Made by a program: the position numbers and the translations under genes
NCBI GenBank assembly: GCA_046760985.1
Contig: JBHIFE010000057.1
Coordinates: 1-8,397 of the forward strand
Direction: 5' to 3'
Source: JBHIFE01 sp046760985
Lineage (GTDB): Bacteria > Chloroflexota > Dehalococcoidia > Dehalococcoidales > RBG-16-60-22
DNA length: 8,397 nt
The notes under the pieces: generated by a model
Seen by the model: the letters and a program-made list of their open reading frames with translations, nothing else
Databases searched by the model: none
What the model was told of the DNA's origin: nothing
Shown here: positions 1 to 4,285 of the stretch, piece after piece
Position numbering within the stretch: the first letter of the stretch is position 1
Layout of the letters: every line of letters begins with the position of its first letter

Positions 1-1115
1 TTACCGCCCACCAAAATGGCTTCAGCAATGTAGTCGCTTCCATGGGAACCTCAGTTACCAAGAAACAGGTCAGTTCCCTAAAGAGGTTAACAAGGAACAT
101 AGTCCTTGCAATGGATGCCGACATTGCAGGTCGAGAAGCAAGCAAAAGTGCGGGAGAAACAGCTATTCAACCATCAGAACAAGATCTAGAAGACAGACAG
201 GACATTGACCCCAACAGACCAATATTATCTCTAAACGAAGGTGAAGTTCGCAAACGTCGCATTTTTGGGCCAAGTTATATAAGTCAGAACGTTCTTGATA
301 CAGAGGTAAGCATTTTCGTACTGCCCAGTGGAAAAGATCCTGATGATGTTATCAAAGAAGATAGCGAAAAATGGCGACATCTGGTGGAAGAGGCTGTACC
401 TGTACTTGACTACATCTTTGATATGGTCATCTCCAAACTGGACCTTACTACAGCAAAGGGTAAGTCCATTGCCATAGAGAATCTTCTACCCATCGTAGCC
501 CAAATAAGCAATTCTGTCCGCTATGCCCACTATCGACAGAAGCTGGCTCGCTTAGTCCAGATAAGCTCCCATGAACTGGAAGGTGCGTTGAGAGTAATGG
601 TGCCTTTTCCAGAAAAACGCAAAATTGTTGACAGGAAAGAAAAAACGGTAACTCGAACTGTACGCTCACTCGTATCCAACCCCCGTGAGGAATATTGCCT
701 AGCCCTTTTATTGCAACATCCTGAACTTAAAGGCAGCCAAGTAGACCTCTCCCCCGAATATTTTGGCAATAGCGAAAACCGTGAAATCTTTATCGCCTGG
801 CAACAGGCTAATGATCTAACATCACTTAAGAAAAACCTGGATACAGCTATTCATGAGCATCTTGATTCTCTCATAAACCGGAGCTTACCGCCAAACTACA
901 TCGAAGAAAAATACATTGACTGTACCCATCGGTTAAAAGAATGGTATTATAAAGATATGGAAGGAAAGAAAGCGGAGAAACTTGCTCTGGAAGCAGAGTC
1001 AGGAGGCAGTGGCGCTGACTTAGCTAAGCTTGAAAAGGAAAGGATGGAGCCAGCCCTTCAACTGAGAGAAATCTATACCCAAAAAGGCAAAAGGGGGTTG
1101 GAGACAAGGAGGTGA
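1..1115 (+). CDS. dnaG: DNA primase DnaG, 3' part (5' end off the window)
   Basis: Primase makes the RNA primers for chromosomal replication and works with the replicative helicase DnaB. The reading frame is open from base 3, so the first in-frame ATG at 42 is internal: the residues just before and after it (TAHQNGFSNVVASMGTSVT) match the conserved DnaG stretch ahead of the Toprim metal site. About 370 residues are visible, against roughly 600 for a whole primase. The Toprim metal motif is MDADIAG (DAD codons at 114-122), and the conserved GKDPDD follows at visible residues about 110-115. The segment between them is some 35-40 residues longer than in E. coli DnaG as I remember it. From visible residue about 226 (NPREEYCLALLLQHPEL) the protein resembles the helicase-interacting C-terminal domain. 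The zinc-binding domain and most of the polymerase core lie outside the window. rpoD follows four bases later, so the two are almost certainly co-transcribed. Identity is firm. Confidence 0.95.
   Translation, partial: TAHQNGFSNVVASMGTSVTKKQVSSLKRLTRNIVLAMDADIAGREASKSAGETAIQPSEQDLEDRQDIDPNRPILSLNEGEVRKRRIFGPSYISQNVLDTEVSIFVLPSGKDPDDVIKEDSEKWRHLVEEAVPVLDYIFDMVISKLDLTTAKGKSIAIENLLPIVAQISNSVRYAHYRQKLARLVQISSHELEGALRVMVPFPEKRKIVDRKEKTVTRTVRSLVSNPREEYCLALLLQHPELKGSQVDLSPEYFGNSENREIFIAWQQANDLTSLKKNLDTAIHEHLDSLINRSLPPNYIEEKYIDCTHRLKEWYYKDMEGKKAEKLALEAESGGSGADLAKLEKERMEPALQLREIYTQKGKRGLETRR
1106..1115 (+). promoter_or_regulatory. rpoD ribosome binding site overlapping the dnaG stop codon
   Basis: The ten bases AAGGAGGTGA are fully complementary to the usual 3' end of 16S rRNA. 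The core GGAGG ends six bases before the rpoD ATG at 1119, which fixes that start. The last three bases are the dnaG TGA stop, so a ribosome ending dnaG sits on the rpoD initiation site. This suggests translational coupling, which is inferred. Confidence 0.85.
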
Positions 1116-1118
1116 GGA

Positions 1119-2636
1119 ATGAGCCTGGAAAAAGATAAGAACAATTCACAGTTTCCTCACAAAGACGAGAGCGACGAAGAACTGGCCCAAGAGGAACTAT
1201 ATGCCTCCTCTCACGAACTTGATGAGGAATTAGAGCACGAGGGTGTAACTGAGCCGGACAAACTATGGCACGAGGCAAAACACCTTGAGATTGAGAAACC
1301 CGAGTCCTCGGCAGATTTAGAATTAGAAGCACCACCCGGAGGATTGGAGGAGCAAGAGATAGCTGATGACCCGGTTCGCATATACCTTCACGAGATTGGT
1401 AGGGTGCACCTCCTCACTGCTGAGGATGAAAAAGTTCTAGCCAAGAAGATGGGAGAGGGTAAACGTATCAACGAGATAAGACAACAATACCTACAGAAAC
1501 ATGGCAGGGCACCTTCAGCAACTGAAGTGATACTTGCCATGCTTAAGGAAGTGGGGCAGGCTTCTTCTATTATCGGTCTCCTTCAAGAACAGTTTGGCTT
1601 AACCCCAACCACCAGCTTCATAGAGAGCATCTCCAATGCCAAACTACGAGATAGCATTGACAATACGATAGACCAGCAATTAATCCATGCTATCGCCTCC
1701 CAAATAGGAAAGTCCACATCTGAAACAGAACAGATTCTTATTAAGCTATCGCTAAACAGCAAACTGATACCAAAGAAAGCCCTTGATATTATCGGAGACA
1801 ATGTCTCTCTAGCTGGTATAGAGAAACTGGTAACAAAGAGTGCCTTCATTAGTTCCCTTCAAGCTCAGGAAAAGGAACTGGAAGCATACCTGAAGAATAT
1901 TGAGGATGAGGCTAAAAAGGCAGAAAGGCATCTCATTGAGGCTAACCTACGCCTAGTAGTCAGCGTAGCTAAGAAACATATTGGACGAGGTATGTCCCTC
2001 CTTGATCTTATCCAGGAGGGAAACATTGGACTGATGAGAGCCGTAGAGAAATTTGATTATCGTAAGGGTTATAAATTCAGCACCTATGCCACCTGGTGGA
2101 TTCGTCAGGCTCTCACCCGAGCTATAGCTGATCAAGCTCGTACTATTCGCATTCCGGTTCATATGGTTGAGACCATTAATCGACTGCTAAAAACAAGTCG
2201 CCGTCTTGCCCAGGAATATGGACGGGAGCCTACCTCTACCGAAATTGCCAAGGAAATGGAAATATCCTCAGAAAAAGTCAGAGAGATAGTCAAGGTATCG
2301 CAACTGCCGATATCCTTAGAATCACCGATAGGTGAAGAAGAAGACAGCCCCTTAGGTAACTCCATAGAGGACCGGAACGCTTTACCACCAGTTGATGCCG
2401 CTTCCAAGCAGCTCTTGAAGGAGCAAATTGAGGATGTACTCTATACCCTTACTCCCCGAGAGCAGCGAGTACTCCAGCTTAGATTTGGTCTTGAGGACGG
2501 GCGGAGTCGGACCCTAGAGGAAGTGGGGAAAGAATTTAACGTAACTAGAGAGCGAATCCGCCAGATCGAAGCTAAGGCGCTGCGTAAACTACGCCACCCC
2601 AGCCGAAGCCGAAAGCTAAAGGATTACCTGGAATAA
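1119..2636 (+). CDS. rpoD: Primary (housekeeping) RNA polymerase sigma factor, sigma-70/sigma-A
   Basis: This protein directs RNA polymerase to -35/-10 promoters. Of 505 residues, 1-84 are a strongly acidic tail (29 Asp/Glu, 6 Lys by hand count) in place of a recognisable region 1.1. Region 1.2 starts near 84 (DDPVRIYLHEIG). A spacer of about 150 residues (117-265) follows. Regions 2.1-2.4 cover about 270-348, with HLIEANLRLVVSVAKKHIGR, the core-binding LLDLIQEGNIGLMRAVEKF, and the -10-recognising STYATWWIRQALTRAIADQA followed by RTIRIPVHM. Region 3 covers about 349-420. Region 4 covers about 440-505, with LTPREQRVLQLRFGL and the -35-binding helix-turn-helix VTRERIRQIEAKALRKLRHP. The complete set of regions and the near-invariant 2.4 identify the primary sigma rather than an alternative one. 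It lies four bases after dnaG with a full-length Shine-Dalgarno. The two consensus-like promoters upstream of ffh are what this factor should read. Confidence 0.97.
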   Translation: MSLEKDKNNSQFPHKDESDEELAQEELYASSHELDEELEHEGVTEPDKLWHEAKHLEIEKPESSADLELEAPPGGLEEQEIADDPVRIYLHEIGRVHLLTAEDEKVLAKKMGEGKRINEIRQQYLQKHGRAPSATEVILAMLKEVGQASSIIGLLQEQFGLTPTTSFIESISNAKLRDSIDNTIDQQLIHAIASQIGKSTSETEQILIKLSLNSKLIPKKALDIIGDNVSLAGIEKLVTKSAFISSLQAQEKELEAYLKNIEDEAKKAERHLIEANLRLVVSVAKKHIGRGMSLLDLIQEGNIGLMRAVEKFDYRKGYKFSTYATWWIRQALTRAIADQARTIRIPVHMVETINRLLKTSRRLAQEYGREPTSTEIAKEMEISSEKVREIVKVSQLPISLESPIGEEEDSPLGNSIEDRNALPPVDAASKQLLKEQIEDVLYTLTPREQRVLQLRFGLEDGRSRTLEEVGKEFNVTRERIRQIEAKALRKLRHPSRSRKLKDYLE

Positions 2637-2673
2637 AAACTACCGGAACATTGTCATCAAATTCCGTGGCAGT
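2632..2673 (-). terminator. Candidate intrinsic terminator of ffh at the ffh/rpoD convergent junction
   Basis: Read on the minus strand, a hairpin pairs ACTGCCACGGAA (2673-2662) with TTCCGGTAGT (2648-2639): about ten pairs with two single-base bulges and one G-U, around a 13-base loop. A run TTTTTATT follows (2639-2632). The ffh stop codon lies in the 3' arm, so the terminator would use the last codons of the gene. Read on the plus strand the same stem is followed by a weaker TTTCCCTTTT, so it could also serve rpoD. The fold was done by eye and the stem is of modest strength. Confidence 0.4.
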
Positions 2674-3968
2674 TTCCCTTTTATCCCCATCCTCATCAGC
2701 TTCTGCATCTGATGAAACTGGTTGAGCAGTTGATTAACATCCGAGGGGTTTACCCCACTACCCCGAGCAATACGACGCCGCCGACTACCACCAATAATAC
2801 TCGGATTACGCCTTTCCTCAGGGGTCATAGAAAGTATAATCGCCTCAATCTTCTTTAGCTGCTTTTCCTCAATGCCCGCGGGTAGTCGTCCTGCCAGCTG
2901 CGATAAACCGGGCAGCATCTCAATCAATTGCGTTATCGACCCCATTCTCTCAACTGTTCTCAACTGTGAGAGGAAATCGTCTAAATTAAAACTGGCTCTT
3001 TCTACCTTCTTCTTTAGCTCCCTAACCTGCTGTTCCTCAAAGGTCGCTTCAGCCTTCTCAATGAAGGTAACTACATCACCCATTCCCAAGATGCGTGATG
3101 CCAAACGGTCAGGATAAAAAGGCTCAAAGGCATCAACCTTCTCGCCAATACCAATGAACTTAATCGGCACCCCGCTAACCCACCGGATAGAGAGAGCCGC
3201 CCCACCCCGAGCATCCCCATCCATCTTGGTCAGGATAAGCCCAGTCAGACTTACCCTAGAGTGAAAATCCTCAGCCACCCGCACCGCATCCTGACCAGTC
3301 ATGGCATCAACCACTAGTAATATCTCAACTGGCTTTAACTCCTCTTTAACCTGAGCTAATTCTGCCATCATTGCCTCGTCTATATGGAGGCGACCCGCGG
3401 TATCAACTACCACCCAAGTAGCGGCTAGAGCCTTGGCTTTAGTTAAAGCATGAGCACAAATATCTCTACTCACAGCGCCGGGAGCTTCACTATAAACCGG
3501 AATATCAAACTGCTTACCCAGGATAACTAGCTGTTCTACAGCTGCCGGGCGACGATTATCAACAGCCACCAGTAAAGGACGCTGTCCAGCACGCTTCAAA
3601 TGAAGTGCTAGCTTAGCCGCAGTGGTAGTCTTACCACAACCCTGTAGCCCGACCAGCATGGCTACGGATGGAGGATGAGGTGATGCTACTAGGCGACTCT
3701 GCCCCCCACCCAGAATAGCGATAAGTTCTTCATTAACAATCTTGATTATCTGCTGGGCTGGGGTCAGGCTCTCCAATACTTCAGCACCAAGAGCACGCTC
3801 CCTCACTCTGGCGGTAAAATCCTTGACCACCTTAAAGTTTACATCCGCCTCCAGAAGGGCTAAACGCACCTGACGCAGGGCATCATCTATATCTTTTTCC
3901 CCCAGTCTGCCCTTACTCCCCAACCGGCGGAATACTTCCCCTAACTTATCACTAAGAACTTCAAACAT
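2640..3968 (-). CDS. ffh: Signal recognition particle GTPase Ffh (SRP54 homologue)
   Basis: Ffh binds 4.5S/SRP RNA and emerging signal sequences, and with FtsY delivers ribosomes to the membrane translocon. The 442-residue length is normal. The helical N domain covers about 1-95 and contains ALLEADVNFKVVKDF at 37-51. The G domain has G1 GLQGCGKTTT (107-116), the SRP-type motif DNRRPAAVEQL (137-147), G3 DTAGRLH (189-195), G4 TKMD (247-250) and FIGIGEKVDAFEPF at 271-284. The Met-rich M domain runs from about 310, with the RNA-binding signature GGSRRRRIARGSG at 393-405. The ATG at 3968 starts the family's usual N-terminus, and an in-frame TAG lies immediately before it. No convincing Shine-Dalgarno precedes it (GGTTAGAATGAGCTCGGCTAG). 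Two promoters lie upstream, the nearer leaving almost no leader. The Cys in the P-loop and the Arg where Tyr is usual in the DxYRPAA motif are mild oddities. Identity is firm. Confidence 0.97.
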   Translation of the reverse strand: MFEVLSDKLGEVFRRLGSKGRLGEKDIDDALRQVRLALLEADVNFKVVKDFTARVRERALGAEVLESLTPAQQIIKIVNEELIAILGGGQSRLVASPHPPSVAMLVGLQGCGKTTTAAKLALHLKRAGQRPLLVAVDNRRPAAVEQLVILGKQFDIPVYSEAPGAVSRDICAHALTKAKALAATWVVVDTAGRLHIDEAMMAELAQVKEELKPVEILLVVDAMTGQDAVRVAEDFHSRVSLTGLILTKMDGDARGGAALSIRWVSGVPIKFIGIGEKVDAFEPFYPDRLASRILGMGDVVTFIEKAEATFEEQQVRELKKKVERASFNLDDFLSQLRTVERMGSITQLIEMLPGLSQLAGRLPAGIEEKQLKKIEAIILSMTPEERRNPSIIGGSRRRRIARGSGVNPSDVNQLLNQFHQMQKLMRMGIKGKLPRNLMTMFR

Positions 3969-3980
3969 CTAGCCGAGCTC

Positions 3981-4009
3981 ATTCTAACCGGGGAAAACAT
4001 AGTCGTCAA
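3981..4009 (-). promoter_or_regulatory. Proximal ffh promoter candidate
   Basis: On the minus strand TTGACG (4009-4004) and TAGAAT (3986-3981) each match the sigma-70 boxes at five of six bases and are separated by exactly 17 bases. The -10 box ends 12 bases before the ffh ATG, so transcription would start about 5-7 bases ahead of it, too close for a ribosome binding site. The lack of a Shine-Dalgarno before ffh fits such a very short leader. Confidence 0.5.
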
Positions 4010-4032
4010 GCTAAGATTCTTGTCTTTGGAAT

Positions 4033-4050
4033 ACTAAGGAGACTAAGGGG
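4033..4050 (+). repeat. Tandem 9-base near-duplicate within the left hairpin arm
   Basis: ACTAAGGAG (4033-4041) is followed directly by ACTAAGGGG (4042-4050), one mismatch in nine. The second copy lies inside the perfect left arm of the inverted repeat, so the right arm could pair in two registers. It may reflect replication slippage or a double protein-binding site; nothing further can be said from sequence alone. Confidence 0.6.
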
Positions 4051-4125
4051 GCTTCGTTCTGATAGAAAAGCAATTCTTCAATGCCTGGCTCTTGCCTTAC
4101 CGTCTTACCCCCTTAGTCTCCCCAG
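4034..4125 (-). repeat. Long inverted repeat / hairpin, 14-bp perfect arms
   Basis: GGAGACTAAGGGGG (4038-4051) is exactly the reverse complement of CCCCCTTAGTCTCC (4108-4121), with 56 bases between. In minus-strand RNA the stem extends inward by a U-G pair and outward by two G-U, one U-A and one C-G pair, giving 19 contiguous pairs. In plus-strand RNA these extra wobble positions are A/C mismatches. No T-run follows on either strand, so it is not a standard terminator. Confidence 0.8.
4094..4109 (+). repeat. Tandem 8-base near-duplicate beside the right hairpin arm
   Basis: GCCTTACC (4094-4101) is followed by GTCTTACC (4102-4109), one mismatch in eight, abutting and partly entering the right arm of the inverted repeat. 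On the minus strand it reads GGTAAGAC then GGTAAGGC. Confidence 0.5.
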
Positions 4126-4140
4126 GAAAGGAGGAAAAAG

Positions 4141-4242
4141 GTGAACAAGCCTGAAGGTGCCAAGTGTCCATATTATAGACTGAAATATGTCTTTTGTCAA
4201 TACCCTGGAAAAGAATTTTTTGATAATCATCTTAATTGCTAA
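4141..4242 (+). CDS. Possible 33-residue small protein, doubtful
   Basis: GTG at 4141 opens 33 codons ending in TAA at 4240. GGAGG (4130-4134) lies six bases upstream, an ideal Shine-Dalgarno position. The peptide begins (GTG read as Met) MNKPEGAKCPYYRLKY, has Cys at 9, 19 and 33, no membrane segment, and resembles no family I can name. Against it: it overlaps both boxes of the exact-consensus minus-strand promoter at 4172-4200, no plus-strand promoter is evident upstream, and the apparent Shine-Dalgarno may only be the complement of a C-rich motif in a minus-strand RNA. It could be a leader peptide for the ATPase gene that starts 43 bases after its stop, but nothing confirms this. Confidence 0.22.
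   Translation: MNKPEGAKCPYYRLKYVFCQYPGKEFFDNHLNC
4172..4200 (-). promoter_or_regulatory. Exact-consensus sigma-70 promoter reading toward ffh
   Basis: On the minus strand TTGACA (4200-4195) and TATAAT (4177-4172) match the sigma-70 consensus at all twelve positions with the optimal 17-base spacer. Transcription should begin near 4165, some 195 bases before the ffh ATG, so the RNA would carry the hairpin at 4034-4125. This is the strongest promoter signal in the window. Confidence 0.8.
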
Positions 4243-4245
4243 TTA

Positions 4246-4254
4246 TGCTAAAAT
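4246..4254 (+). promoter_or_regulatory. Extended -10 promoter candidate for the SbcC/Rad50 gene
   Basis: TGCTAAAAT is a TGn extended -10 element (TAAAAT, five of six) in an AT-rich stretch. It places a transcript start near 4261 and a leader of about 25 bases. No good -35 lies at 16-18 bases; the nearest, TTGATA (4220-4225), is 23 bases away from TAAAAT, or 18 from the poorer TATGCT. Confidence 0.4.
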
Positions 4255-4285
4255 AGGTAAACAAAGGCATCAGAGGAACTGAAAA

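Larger units (their letters stand above)
4000..4165 (-). ncRNA. Candidate structured 5' leader of ffh or small RNA gene
   Basis: Starting at the site set by the consensus promoter at 4172-4200, a minus-strand transcript would have a roughly 40-base pyrimidine-rich 5' segment that includes UUCCUCCUUUCC. A strong hairpin follows (4125-4107 pairing with 4052-4034), and then about 65 bases to the ffh ATG. The 54-base loop has small internal hairpins such as GGC-AAGA-GCC and UUCU-AUC-AGAA. I do not recognise a known family. The conserved SRP RNA tip (GGAAGG...AGCAG type) is absent, and no ligand-binding riboswitch core was identified. There is no U-run after the stem, so the RNA may simply run into ffh. 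The left boundary is arbitrary, set just upstream of the proximal promoter's transcript start. The strand choice rests on the promoter and on G-U pairs that favour this strand. Confidence 0.3.

Noticed and set aside
42..44. ATG at 42 as the start of the primase gene
   Set aside because: The frame is open to the left edge, and the residues before the ATG (TAHQNGFSNVVAS) are conserved DnaG sequence, so the gene is truncated by the window.
942..950. Extended -10 element TGGTATTAT inside dnaG as an rpoD promoter
   Set aside because: No -35 box at suitable spacing (TTGACT at 916-921 is 23 bases away). Such a match is expected by chance in coding DNA, though internal rpoD promoters in dnaG are known elsewhere.
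1024..1335. Minus-strand ORF of 103 codons across the dnaG/rpoD junction
   Set aside because: Low-complexity translation antisense to two firm genes; no sign of a real product.
2872..3117. Plus-strand ORF of 81 codons inside ffh
   Set aside because: It is antisense to the conserved G and M domains of Ffh, with no ribosome binding site or recognisable protein; a shadow of the real gene.
4034..4125. Hairpin as a rho-independent terminator
   Set aside because: No run of T follows the stem on either strand, and the loop of over 50 bases is far too large.
3969..4165. SRP (4.5S) RNA gene next to ffh
   Set aside because: Attractive by context, but the conserved SRP RNA apical loop sequence could not be found on either strand.
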